Assembly (NCBI GenBank): GCA_017398245.1
Contig: JAFQGN010000355.1
Location: 1 to 10,054 of the forward strand
DNA: 10,054 nucleotides
Direction: 5' to 3'
Source of the DNA: Clostridia bacterium
GTDB taxonomy: Bacteria > Bacillota_A > Clostridia > Christensenellales > Aristaeellaceae
The translations under genes and the position numbers were made by a program. The notes under the pieces are model-generated. The model was not told where the DNA came from. It did no database searches and was given only the letters and a program-made list of their open reading frames with translations. Shown here piece after piece: positions 1-7,032 of the stretch (positions within the stretch are counted from its first letter, which is position 1; the number at the start of each line of letters is the position of its first letter).

Positions 1-272
1 GGCGCGATGAACAGCACCTTTCCCCCGCCGAAAATGCCCACATGGTTGAACGTGACCGGAAACGCAGCCGTCTCTTTCGCCAGCCTGTCCAGCTGCTCGC
101 AAAGCTCCTGCTCCATTTCCACCGGGAACGAGCCCAGAGTGATATGCTGCGGAATATTCTTGGTTTGTGTGCCTATGAACCCCTCTTCATACAGCCTGTT
201 CTGCCAAGCCTGCAGCCTGTCTTCGGTCGGCGCATCGAACCCGGCCAGCACATATAACCTCTTATCCGCCAT
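1..272 (-). CDS. 2H phosphoesterase / 2'-5' RNA ligase-like protein, N-terminal part (cut by window edge)
   Basis: The reverse strand from an ATG at 272 reads about 90 residues without a stop and runs off the window. It opens MADKRLYVLAGFDAP and has HITLGSF at residues 43-49. This is the first H-x-T-hydrophobic motif of the 2H phosphoesterase superfamily (LigT/ThpR, YjcG-like), whose members act on 2',3'-cyclic or 2'-5' linked nucleotides. The conserved N-terminal hydrophobic strand (RLYVLAGFD) fits as well. The second H-x-T motif, needed for catalysis, would lie beyond base 1, so activity cannot be judged here. A GGGAGA ribosome binding site sits just upstream of the start. The gene begins 25 nt after the stop of the acetyltransferase gene, so it is probably the third gene of the same transcript. 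The family call is fairly sure; the substrate is unknown. Confidence 0.75.
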   Translation of the reverse strand, partial: MADKRLYVLAGFDAPTEDRLQAWQNRLYEEGFIGTQTKNIPQHITLGSFPVEMEQELCEQLDRLAKETAAFPVTFNHVGIFGGGKVLFIA

Positions 273-297
273 GCCTGTCTCTCCCTTCGTTCCATTT

Positions 298-825
298 TTA
301 CAGTTCAATCCAGAACCGTTTCAGTCTCACATTCTTGTTTGCGTCGCATACGGTCGATTCATACACCCCGCCATTTGCGCGAATCGTCTTTTCGCTGCCG
401 ATATTATCCTCCAGACAGGTGATCAGCAGCCGCTTCAGCCCCAGCTCCCGGCAGATGGGCAGCGCCATCGCGAGCATCCGCTTTGCATGCCCCTGCCGCC
501 GAAACTTCGGCCGCACGCTGTAGCCGATATTTCCGCCGAATTCCTTCAAATATCCGATCAGCTCCAGCCGGATGGAGAGCATCCCCACCAGCGCGCCGTC
601 GCTTTTGCGCACGTACCAAAGCTGCTGCGAAAGCGAGCGGCCTTCCGGCAGTGTTTCTCTCCGGGTGTGCGCCTCGCAGGAGCGCATGTATTCTTCGAAA
701 TTTTCACTCTTTCGCAGTTCTCCGCAGCCGTCCATACTGCTTCCCTCTTCAATGAACTCGCGCCGGAACGCCTTCACTTCTTCCGCATATGAACGATCCG
801 GCTTTATAAATACAAACTCATCCAT
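298..825 (-). CDS. GNAT family N-acetyltransferase
   Basis: This 175-residue cytoplasmic protein should transfer an acetyl group from acetyl-CoA to an amine. The GNAT core is visible. A central strand (ALVGMLSIRLEL, about residues 78-89) leads into motif A at about 99-118, NIGYSVRPKFRRQGHAKRML, where R-R-Q-G-H-A is the pyrophosphate-binding loop (the family's Q/R-x-x-G-x-G/A). Motif B follows with a helix after LITCLEDNIGSEKTI and the typical ANGG turn near residue 151. The length is normal for a single-domain GNAT, and the overall pattern is close to COG3981-type predicted acetyltransferases. The start at 825 is supported by a strong GAGGAGGAAG ribosome binding site. Only 12 nt separate it from the methyltransferase stop upstream, so the two are almost certainly co-transcribed. 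The substrate cannot be inferred; neither neighbour fixes it. Confidence 0.85.
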   Translation of the reverse strand: MDEFVFIKPDRSYAEEVKAFRREFIEEGSSMDGCGELRKSENFEEYMRSCEAHTRRETLPEGRSLSQQLWYVRKSDGALVGMLSIRLELIGYLKEFGGNIGYSVRPKFRRQGHAKRMLAMALPICRELGLKRLLITCLEDNIGSEKTIRANGGVYESTVCDANKNVRLKRFWIEL

Positions 826-837
826 CGCTCTTCCTCC

Positions 838-2055
838 TCAGAGCTCGTCCACGCGCACCGCGCCGTATTTTCCAATAACGGCGGCGCATTCCTCCGGCGC
901 GCATACAGCCGCCACGCCGGTATAGCAGCGCAGAGCCGTTTCGAGGATCTCCGCATCCTCGGCGATAAAGCCAAGCGGCGCATGCGTGGCGGTAACAGCG
1001 GTGGCGATATCCTCCGCAACGTCGTCGATATCGCTTTCACGCAGGTCGATCACGGCAAGAAGGGTATCGTCCTCAATATCGTACAGATCGTCGATATCCT
1101 CCACCGTCTCCCTGCTTGCAAGGGCCTCGCCGATCTCGGCATATTTGCGCGCAGAGCATACATACGTCTTTTCCTCGGCGATCATCTCCGCCGCCTCATA
1201 TTCCTTTGCCTTCTGCGCAAGCAGGCGGATGTGCTCCGGCGTGGTTCCGCAGCAGCCGCCCACAGCCGCCGCTCCCGCTTCCAGAATAGGCTGCATTTCT
1301 TCCACAAAGCGCTCCGGACCGAAGGGATACGTCGTCACGCCGCCGCGCATCTCCGGCAGGCCAGCGTTCGGCTGCACGATCACAGGAATGTTGACGACCC
1401 CTCGCATCTTTTTCAGCGGGCCGACCATGTGCTCCGGGCCGCCCGAGCAGTTCATGCCCACGGCGATCGCTCCCAACGCCTTCGCGATGATCGCAGCGCA
1501 TTCGGGCGTGCCGCCGGTCATCGTGCGGCCGGAAGTTTCAAAGCTGAACGAGGCCGCAAAGGGCATGCCTTCTTCCTTCGCGGCAAGCATGCCGGTTCGG
1601 CCCTCGCCGATATCGGTCATCGTCTCCATGAGCGCAAAATCGGCATTTCTGCCCGCGCGGATCTCCTCCCGATACCCCTCGATCGCCTTTTCGACCATCA
1701 GCGTGCCCATCGGATACAGCATTTCTCCTGTCGGGCCCACGTCCAGCGCCACATAACCGGTATCCCCCGCTTCCGCACGCGCGTTTTCCACTGCCTTTTC
1801 AGCGATCTCCGCGGTACGCGCGGCAAGGCCATGCTTGCCCAGCTTCGCGGGCGATCCGCCAAACGTATCGGTGATGACAACGTTCGCTCCTGCATCCAGA
1901 TAGGAGCGATGGATGCCGCGGATGATCTCCGGCTGTTCTACGCCCACCAGATCCGGGCAGGCGGCCTGCACGCCCATGGCCGAAAGCAGCGCGCCCATGC
2001 TGCCGTCGATGATCACCCTGCCCTCGCGCAGAGCCTGTGCAATATCTTTTTTCAT
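838..2055 (-). CDS. Homocysteine S-methyltransferase family protein (MetH-type Hcy domain plus degenerate pterin-domain-like tail)
   Basis: This 405-residue cytoplasmic protein has two parts. Residues 1-285 form a Hcy-binding TIM barrel as in the N-terminus of cobalamin-dependent methionine synthase. It has IIDGSMGALL at the start, TDTFGGS at 62-68, the DVGPTGE loop at 105-111, LMETM at 142-146, GMNCSGGP at 200-207 and GGCCGTTPEHI at 266-276. Cys203, Cys268 and Cys269 are the three zinc thiolates that activate homocysteine. Residues about 297-405 resemble part of the MetH folate-binding domain (for example LETALRCYTG and IGKYGAVRV) but lack its active-site signatures. No B12-binding or activation domain is present. 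The methyl donor is therefore uncertain: a separate corrinoid protein, S-methylmethionine, or another compound. Full clostridial MetH proteins are roughly twice this length. The start is backed by GGAGGT seven nt upstream. It is first in an apparent three-gene unit. Confidence 0.85.
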   Translation of the reverse strand: MKKDIAQALREGRVIIDGSMGALLSAMGVQAACPDLVGVEQPEIIRGIHRSYLDAGANVVITDTFGGSPAKLGKHGLAARTAEIAEKAVENARAEAGDTGYVALDVGPTGEMLYPMGTLMVEKAIEGYREEIRAGRNADFALMETMTDIGEGRTGMLAAKEEGMPFAASFSFETSGRTMTGGTPECAAIIAKALGAIAVGMNCSGGPEHMVGPLKKMRGVVNIPVIVQPNAGLPEMRGGVTTYPFGPERFVEEMQPILEAGAAAVGGCCGTTPEHIRLLAQKAKEYEAAEMIAEEKTYVCSARKYAEIGEALASRETVEDIDDLYDIEDDTLLAVIDLRESDIDDVAEDIATAVTATHAPLGFIAEDAEILETALRCYTGVAAVCAPEECAAVIGKYGAVRVDEL

Positions 2056-2101
2056 ATTATATACCTCCGTTTTTCAAAACGAAATTGATGGTGTGAATGG
2101 T

Positions 2102-2107
2102 ATCATA
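2102..2107 (-). promoter_or_regulatory. Possible -10 element for the methyltransferase unit
   Basis: The reverse strand reads TATGAT here, about 45 nt upstream of the methyltransferase start codon and followed by an AT-rich leader. No good -35 hexamer lies 16-18 nt upstream; TTGCAT is present but only 12 nt away. This is a weak call, based on position and the -10 match alone. Confidence 0.3.
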
Positions 2108-2127
2108 CAAACGCCGAAAATGCAACC

Positions 2128-2156
2128 TTTTCAGCCCCGTGCAAACGTGGTATGAT
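2128..2156 (+). promoter_or_regulatory. Putative sigma-A-type promoter for the cysteine-rich protein gene
   Basis: TTTTCA (2128-2133) and TATGAT (2151-2156) are separated by 17 nt, the ideal spacing. The -10 matches five of six consensus bases and the -35 four of six. Transcription would start near 2163, giving a short leader of about 20 nt holding the ribosome binding site. The ATG at 2152 lies inside this -10 box, which argues against it as a start codon. Confidence 0.5.
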
Positions 2157-2171
2157 ATACCCATACGCGAA

Positions 2172-2177
2172 GGAGGA
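2172..2177 (+). promoter_or_regulatory. Ribosome binding site that fixes the start at 2185
   Basis: GGAGGA lies seven nt before the ATG at 2185. The longer in-frame reading from the ATG at 2152 has no such site and would translate through the ribosome binding site itself, so 2185 is the start. Confidence 0.8.
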
Positions 2178-2184
2178 ACTGCCG

Positions 2185-2694
2185 ATGAATACCGAACTGC
2201 TCGTTCAGGCAAGAGAAATGCTGGAAAATCTGACTCCCCTCAAAACAAACTGCGGTCTGCTTTGCGGCGGAGCCTGCTGCGATCCCGATGAAGACGGCCA
2301 GGGCGGCGTGCTGCTCTTTCCCGGCGAAGCAGAAATTCTGAAAAACGAACGCTGGATGGAGATCCTGCCCTCTCCCATGCCGGTCGATGGAAAAGACTAC
2401 GGCATGATGGTCTGCAAGGGCACCTGCGAACGCAAAATGCGCCCGCTGGGCTGCCGTATCTTCCCGCTCACGCCCGTTAAGACCAAAGTCGGTACATGGA
2501 AAGTGCGTACCGACAGGCGCGCATGGGCCATGTGCCCGCTCATGTCCAGCGGCATCCGCGGGCTTGATCCAGAATTTGTGGAAACCGTCCGCTCCGTGTT
2601 CAACCTGCTCGCCGCCGATGAAGACAACCGGCGCTTCCTTGAAGAATGGCAGGATCTGGAACAGAGCTATGCCGATTCTCCCTTCCTTCTCTGA
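2185..2694 (+). CDS. Cysteine-rich YkgJ-like putative metal-binding protein
   Basis: This 169-residue soluble protein has eight cysteines: 23, 27, 31, 32, 77, 81, 90 and 117. Their arrangement, C-x3-C-x3-CC near the N-terminus and then C-x3-C-x4-RPLGCRIFPL, matches the YkgJ-type zinc/iron-chelating family (PF03692-like). That family carries a CC pair and an RP-x-x-CR-x-FP motif binding a metal or Fe-S centre. FPGEAEIL at 45-52 sits where those proteins often have a short helix after the first cysteine group. There is no signal peptide or membrane segment. The biochemical role of the family is poorly defined, so no reaction is assigned. The gene is transcribed alone, divergently from the methyltransferase unit, and ends at a strong terminator. 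The family call rests on motif spacing only. Confidence 0.7.
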   Translation: MNTELLVQAREMLENLTPLKTNCGLLCGGACCDPDEDGQGGVLLFPGEAEILKNERWMEILPSPMPVDGKDYGMMVCKGTCERKMRPLGCRIFPLTPVKTKVGTWKVRTDRRAWAMCPLMSSGIRGLDPEFVETVRSVFNLLAADEDNRRFLEEWQDLEQSYADSPFLL

Positions 2695-2729
2695 TCCGCT
2701 ATCACTCCGCACTATTTACCGACCGTATT

Positions 2730-2760
2730 CTGTATTTCATATATAACCAGCTGTATTTCA
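2730..2760 (+). repeat. Short direct repeat CTGTATTTCA x2
   Basis: Ten bases, CTGTATTTCA, occur at 2730-2739 and again at 2751-2760, start-to-start 21 nt, in the AT-rich gap after the cysteine-rich gene. The remainder of this 226-nt gap up to 2920 holds only the terminator; I see no gene. The repeat may be chance in low-complexity AT sequence. Confidence 0.4.
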
Positions 2761-2821
2761 AATCGCATATTCTGCACAGCCATTCGATCTCTACGTTCAT
2801 TCAGAATCCCATCCAAGCATG

Positions 2822-2856
2822 AAGCACCCTGCGCATTGCCGCGCAGGGTGCTTTTT
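2822..2856 (+). terminator. Strong intrinsic terminator
   Basis: AAGCACCCTGCGC (2822-2834), a six-base loop ATTGCC, and GCGCAGGGTGCTT (2841-2853) form a perfect 13-bp hairpin that runs into T2852-T2856. The T-run is on the plus side, so it mainly ends transcription of the cysteine-rich gene. The hairpin could also hinder read-through from the convergent lipoprotein gene, although that side lacks a T-run. Confidence 0.92.
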
Positions 2857-2920
2857 CAGACCGCATTCTGTTTTTTTCTTCAATCTACGTATGCCAAGTT
2901 CATTTTGAGACTTCGGTCTG

Positions 2921-4828
2921 TTATCCGCCATATTCCATATAGCTATTGTAATACGCCGCATCGGAGAACAGATACGCCTGGAATTCCGCCGAAGCGAACT
3001 CGTCGATGCAAGTGAACCCGCGCATCTCCTGCGCGACCTGCACCGCCTTGAGCGTATCGAGCGTGAACTTTCCGGCGATGGACGCGTCGTAATCCGGGAA
3101 GAAGCCAAGCTCTACCAGCCGCAGCTGCATGTTGTACACAGCCTCGCCCGTGTCGCCCGGGTGCAGGTGCGCATACAGTACCGCCTGCTCGTACGACGGC
3201 GCGGACATATCCAGCGCGCGCTCCATAAACGCGTACGTCGCCACGCCGTCGGCCGGATACCCCAGCATTTCCTGCATTTTTTGCACGGCAGCTGTCGTCA
3301 GGTCGAGGTAATTCCCGCCGATGTTTCCGTCGAAATACCCCAATTCCTTGAGCGCAGTCTGCAGCTTTTTCACCTTTGCGCCGGTATTGCCGGGCTTGAG
3401 GATCACCTCGTCGGGGTCCTGCTCCTGTTCCGTGCCCGTGCCCGTCTCCGGTTTGATAATCACGCTTTCATACGGCACGATCTGGTCGGAGAAGATGAAT
3501 TTATACAGCTGTTCCGTAACGACTCCGGTCTTTTTTGTGCCCGCCATCTCCTGCACCAGCAGCACAGCCGCCTCCGTCTGGCCCAGGAAATTGCCTGTCG
3601 CGCTCGCGTCGAGGTACCCCAGCTGGATCAGCCTCTTCTGCAGCTGTACCACCAGCTCGCCCGAATCCCCATACTTCAGCGTGCCGTCGTCCTGCTCCGG
3701 CGCAGCGGTCGGCACAGAGGGCGCGGGCGTTACAAACGCCTGCGCGTATGTCGGCGCAGAAGACGAATACAGCTTTTCCTGCAGCGCAGCAGTGGCGACT
3801 CCGGTCTGTTCCCATCCAAGCGCCTTCTGGAACAACTTTACAGCCGCAGTTGTTTTGGTCAGATAATTCCCGCCGAGCTCGCCGTCAAAATAACCGAGCT
3901 CCTTCAGCCGCTTCTGCATCTTTTTCACATCGTTGCTGCTGTCGCCCGGGGTCAGCTGCGAATAGCCCTCCGGGGCCTTTGTCGCAGGCGCAGCCGGGCT
4001 GGAACCTGCATACTTCGGCGCAGAACCGGAATAGATATAGCTCTGCAGCGAAGCAGTAGCGACTCCGGTCTGTTCCCAACCAAGCGCGGCTTGGAACAGC
4101 TTCACCGCCCGTTCCGTCACACCGCCGAAATCGCCGTCGGGTTGATCGGCCATGTACCCCAGCTGCACGAGCCTCGTCTGCAGCTTGGTCACCTCTGCGC
4201 CCTGCGAACCCTTCTGCAAGAGCACGTACCCTTCCTGCGTAGAAGGCTTGGGCGTCGGGTCGTACACCACCTGCCCGCTGTTCACCATTTCGGAATATGT
4301 CTTCACATTGGCATACACATATTTCAGCGTCAGATAATCCGCAACGCCGGTCTCGGTCAGCCCCATGGTCTCCTGGAACAGCCTTACGGCCGATTCGGTC
4401 TTGTTGCCGAACTTGCCGTCCGCGCCGCCGGAAAGATACCCCAGCTCGATCAGCCTCTGCTGCAGAAGCAGAACATTATTGCCCTTGCTGCCGTTGGAAA
4501 GCACCTCGTCGCGCGGCCCGGGAGTGGGCGTAGGCACAGGAGTAGGCGTAGGCCTGCGCGTCGGCGCGGGCGTGTACGAAGTATTGCCCGTGCCCGGCAC
4601 GTTCTGCCATTCCAGCGGCTTCGCCGTCGGGGTCGGCGCTGCAGTCGGCTGCACGGGAACCGGCGTGGCCGTCGGCGCGATAGGCGCGCGCGTCGGGAAG
4701 GGGATGGACGCATCCACGTCAAATCCCGAAAGCGGGTCTTCCACCTGATCGGGCGTCGCCCCGCAGCCCGTCAAGATCACCGCCGCGCAAAGCAGCACGG
4801 CAATGAGCAGCAGCCATCTATTTTTCAT
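2921..4828 (-). CDS. Lipoprotein with six peptidoglycan-binding (PG_binding_1-type) repeats
   Basis: This 635-residue surface lipoprotein has a signal peptide, MKNRWLLLIAVLLCAAVILT, that ends in a lipobox L-T-G-C with Cys22 as the lipidated residue. A Pro/Thr-rich linker (about 43-105, with TPTPVPTPTPGP) should span the wall-proximal space. Six PG_binding_1-type units follow at about 116-175, 206-268, 296-358, 387-448, 479-541 and 559-625. Each has the Q-x-R/A-L-x-x-L-G-Y/F, G-x-F/Y, T-x-x-A-V and TGV-like signature. Low-complexity or charged linkers separate several of them. No amidase, peptidase or transpeptidase domain is visible, so a binding or scaffolding role at the cell wall is inferred. 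An upstream in-frame ATG at 4915 is rejected because it would bury the signal peptide. The gene lies 83 nt after the membrane protein gene and is probably co-transcribed with it. Confidence 0.9.
   Translation of the reverse strand: MKNRWLLLIAVLLCAAVILTGCGATPDQVEDPLSGFDVDASIPFPTRAPIAPTATPVPVQPTAAPTPTAKPLEWQNVPGTGNTSYTPAPTRRPTPTPVPTPTPGPRDEVLSNGSKGNNVLLLQQRLIELGYLSGGADGKFGNKTESAVRLFQETMGLTETGVADYLTLKYVYANVKTYSEMVNSGQVVYDPTPKPSTQEGYVLLQKGSQGAEVTKLQTRLVQLGYMADQPDGDFGGVTERAVKLFQAALGWEQTGVATASLQSYIYSGSAPKYAGSSPAAPATKAPEGYSQLTPGDSSNDVKKMQKRLKELGYFDGELGGNYLTKTTAAVKLFQKALGWEQTGVATAALQEKLYSSSAPTYAQAFVTPAPSVPTAAPEQDDGTLKYGDSGELVVQLQKRLIQLGYLDASATGNFLGQTEAAVLLVQEMAGTKKTGVVTEQLYKFIFSDQIVPYESVIIKPETGTGTEQEQDPDEVILKPGNTGAKVKKLQTALKELGYFDGNIGGNYLDLTTAAVQKMQEMLGYPADGVATYAFMERALDMSAPSYEQAVLYAHLHPGDTGEAVYNMQLRLVELGFFPDYDASIAGKFTLDTLKAVQVAQEMRGFTCIDEFASAEFQAYLFSDAAYYNSYMEYGG
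3781..4104 (-). repeat. Internal near-duplicate segment of peptidoglycan-binding units 2 and 3
   Basis: The 60 bases from 3781 match those from 4045 at 51 of 60 positions. The best stretch is at 3795-3823 and 4059-4087, differing at one base. The offset is 264 nt, exactly 88 codons. The protein segment ALGWEQTGVATA is identical in units 2 and 3, while units 1, 4, 5 and 6 have diverged. Confidence 0.8.
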
Positions 4829-4833
4829 AGGAT

Positions 4834-4841
4834 CTCCTCCT
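4834..4841 (-). promoter_or_regulatory. Ribosome binding site that fixes the lipoprotein start at 4828
   Basis: The reverse strand reads AGGAGGAG five nt before the ATG at 4828. Together with the signal peptide and lipobox that begin there, it decides the start against the upstream ATG at 4915, which has no comparable site. Confidence 0.88.
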
Positions 4842-4911
4842 GTTTCATACTGTTTTTCAGACGCGCACGCGCTCCGTTTTGTTGCCTGCTTTTGCCAGAA
4901 TCTGTCGAAAA

Positions 4912-6870
4912 TCACGGCTGCACGGCATAAATGCGCACACTGCTGTTTTCATAGGCCAGCGTAAATCGCTCGCTGAACCAGCCCTCGTCCAGATAAAACT
5001 GGCTCCTCTCCTGAGAAGACACGAGCACGTAATCTACGCCGTACTGCGCAAACAGATGCGCGCAGGTGTCCGGCTGCTCGTACATGCGCACAACGTCCGC
5101 CGCGCGCTGACTGTACTCCAGCCCGTGGGTCGAAAGGAAATTATCCGGCCCGCAAAGTACGTTCTTACCCGCCAGAACCGACGCGAGATTGTTGTGCTGC
5201 CTGCCGGTCAGCACGGTGCAATGCTGCTCGGTCTCTTCCGCAAGGAACTGCGCGGCCGCCGTTTCATTTTTGCTGAAGATCTGGTAGTCCGAAACCACCT
5301 CGCGTCCAATGCTCAGCGCGCCGGAAAAAATCGAAATGAACAGGAAACAGGCAGCGAGCCACCTGCGCCCCGGAATGCCCTGCAAACGCCTGTACACCTG
5401 TACAAGATACGAGCCCAGCAGCGGGCAGGCGACGATATACGCCGCGTACATGATCTTGTTATTGTCGTACAAAAGCATCTGAAAGCGCACAAAATTCGCC
5501 ACGATAAACGCCAGCGCCGCGCCCACAGCCAGCGCCTGCTCGCGCGGCCTTGCGTGCATTGCCGCAGGTACCAGCAGCAAAAACACCGGGCCGATATTCT
5601 TCACCCAGAACCACAGCGTCTCATCGCGCAGGCCATATCCTGTGTTGTTCACCCAGCCCGGCCAGATCGTCAGCGCGCCCGCGCTGCCCGTCTGCGGGAA
5701 GGTCCATACGATCAGCTGCGGCAGCGCCATCGCTACGGCGATCAGCCCGTACACCACAAACCCCGTCATGCCGCGCCAGTTGAACACCCTCCTATTCACT
5801 TCAAAGGAGGAATTACCCTTTTCCACCCGAACGACACTGCGCATCGCGCTTTCGCGCACAAACAGCACGGCCATCGCGCCGATTGTGATCAGCCCCAGCG
5901 CAAGGAACGAATGCGTGTGGATCATCGGCAGCGTTCCGGCCAGAACGCCAAGTTTTACCCACACCCGCTTCTCTCCCCTGCGGCCCATCGCATCGCACAG
6001 CAGCCACAGCGCGGGGATCAGCACCGCAATGCCCGCAAGGAACGTGCGCTGCGGCAGCAGCATATCGCAAAAAATGTTCACCCAGCGCAGGTTCAGATCG
6101 GGCATATTCGTCGGCGTACGGTAAAACCCGGTAAACATATCGATCACCGCGGAAGGATCCTCTGCGACAAAATCGAACGCATACAAAAACCCGAGTCCGC
6201 CGTTAAGAAACAGCAGCAAAAACGCCACCGCGCTCGCCTTGGCCGAACCGGTCATCTTATAGGAAAGCATCAAAAAACCCCAGAACACCAGCACGCCCAT
6301 CAGCGCACCGGGAACGGCCATGGAAAGCGAAAGCGGCGTGCCAAACAGCACCATGGAAGCCGAAAGCGCGTCCATCAGGAAGGGATATCCCAGCCTGCTG
6401 CCCGGCAAAATGGAGTATTCCGGCGGGAAAGAGGCATTCTGCAAACTGGTAATGATCGCCGAATGCATGCAGATATCGCCGTAGGTGCTCTGCCCCACGT
6501 GCAGCGCGCCGTCCATCTCGCGGAAATAATGCGTGTACTGCAGAAAGCCGAACAGCAGCGCAAACGGCGCCACCAGCGCGAGCACCGTCTTCAGCGGCGG
6601 CAGCGCGTCCTTCGTCTTTTTTGCGCGCGAACGCCAGCCCCACAAAAGCCCCAGCCCGGCCAGAACATACGCCGTGCCCAGAGCGAACCAGTTCGCGTCT
6701 TTCGTGAAATCCAGCAAAAACGCCCACAGAGAAGGCAGCCACATCATCATGACCAAACCGGCCGTCAGCCCCATCCACACGCGCACAGGCCGCGCCCTCC
6801 GTGCAAACACGCCCTCGCAAAGGATCAACCCAGCCATTTCAAACAGCGCAAGCAGCAATATTCCAAGCAT
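4912..6870 (-). CDS. Polytopic membrane protein, GT-C glycosyltransferase-like
   Basis: This 652-residue protein has about a dozen hydrophobic stretches, for example 1-22, 31-53, 62-79, 93-110, 182-203, 211-232, 276-292, 303-335, 369-390, 426-438, 446-461, 472-492 and 503-520. Between the fourth and fifth is a loop of about 65 residues with REMDGALHVGQ, GDICMHS (131-137) and GYPFLMDAL. Acidic and histidine residues in a large early outer loop are typical of GT-C enzymes that use lipid-linked sugars. A soluble C-terminal part (about 525-652) ends with YGVDYVLVSSQER, a pattern common at the C-terminus of such proteins. The donor and acceptor are unknown, and a non-enzymatic role cannot be excluded. 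The start is supported by GGAGG about ten nt upstream. The peptidoglycan-binding lipoprotein follows after 83 nt, which suggests a shared envelope function. Confidence 0.75.
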   Translation of the reverse strand: MLGILLLALFEMAGLILCEGVFARRARPVRVWMGLTAGLVMMMWLPSLWAFLLDFTKDANWFALGTAYVLAGLGLLWGWRSRAKKTKDALPPLKTVLALVAPFALLFGFLQYTHYFREMDGALHVGQSTYGDICMHSAIITSLQNASFPPEYSILPGSRLGYPFLMDALSASMVLFGTPLSLSMAVPGALMGVLVFWGFLMLSYKMTGSAKASAVAFLLLFLNGGLGFLYAFDFVAEDPSAVIDMFTGFYRTPTNMPDLNLRWVNIFCDMLLPQRTFLAGIAVLIPALWLLCDAMGRRGEKRVWVKLGVLAGTLPMIHTHSFLALGLITIGAMAVLFVRESAMRSVVRVEKGNSSFEVNRRVFNWRGMTGFVVYGLIAVAMALPQLIVWTFPQTGSAGALTIWPGWVNNTGYGLRDETLWFWVKNIGPVFLLLVPAAMHARPREQALAVGAALAFIVANFVRFQMLLYDNNKIMYAAYIVACPLLGSYLVQVYRRLQGIPGRRWLAACFLFISIFSGALSIGREVVSDYQIFSKNETAAAQFLAEETEQHCTVLTGRQHNNLASVLAGKNVLCGPDNFLSTHGLEYSQRAADVVRMYEQPDTCAHLFAQYGVDYVLVSSQERSQFYLDEGWFSERFTLAYENSSVRIYAVQP

Positions 6871-6900
6871 TTTTGCATTTCCTCCGTTTCACATGCCCCT

Positions 6901-6909
6901 ATTGTACCA
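6901..6909 (-). promoter_or_regulatory. Possible extended -10 promoter for the membrane protein unit
   Basis: The reverse strand reads TGG-TACAAT, an extended -10 (TGn plus a five-of-six hexamer match), about 30 nt upstream of the ATG at 6870. No convincing -35 hexamer is visible, which extended -10 promoters can tolerate. Moderate to low confidence. Confidence 0.4.
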
Positions 6910-6942
6910 TATCCTGTGTAAACGGTTCTATGTCCGTCCGTG

Positions 6943-6971
6943 TTTACAATTCCAGAAAGAAAAGCTATAAT
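6943..6971 (+). promoter_or_regulatory. Sigma-A-type promoter for the sugar isomerase/epimerase gene
   Basis: TTTACA (6943-6948) and a perfect TATAAT (6966-6971) are spaced exactly 17 nt apart. Transcription should begin near 6978, leaving a leader of about 55 nt that ends in GGAGG (7021-7025), seven nt before the start codon. I see no hairpin or operator in this leader. Confidence 0.8.
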
Positions 6972-7032
6972 GTACGCACAGGGTTAAGTTTTCGTTTTGT
7001 TCAAAGCATGATATCGAAAAGGAGGAACGGGA

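Noticed and set aside
7..792. 261-codon plus-strand open frame at the window start
   Set aside because: It overlaps two minus-strand genes with clear family motifs (2H HITL, GNAT motif A) and strong ribosome binding sites; its own translation has no coherent features.
982..2088. 368-codon plus-strand open frame antisense to the methyltransferase
   Set aside because: It is Arg/His/Ala-rich with no motif; the minus strand carries the full zinc-binding Hcy domain.
2152..2184. Alternative start at 2152 for the cysteine-rich protein
   Set aside because: The ATG falls in the likely -10 box and the added codons run through the ribosome binding site for 2185.
4829..4915. Alternative lipoprotein start at 4915 forming an ATGA overlap with the membrane protein stop
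   Set aside because: The overlap looks like translational coupling, but it would place 29 polar residues before the signal peptide, has no ribosome binding site, and conflicts with the excellent site at 4834-4841.
3161..4930. 589-codon plus-strand open frame antisense to the lipoprotein
   Set aside because: It is Arg/His/Leu-rich low-complexity translation, has no domain, and mirrors the GC-biased codons of the real gene, which has a signal peptide, lipobox and repeats.
4879..6921. 680-codon plus-strand open frame antisense to the membrane protein
   Set aside because: Composition is dominated by Arg, His, Gln and Ala, with no recognisable fold; the opposite strand encodes a coherent multi-pass protein with a ribosome binding site.
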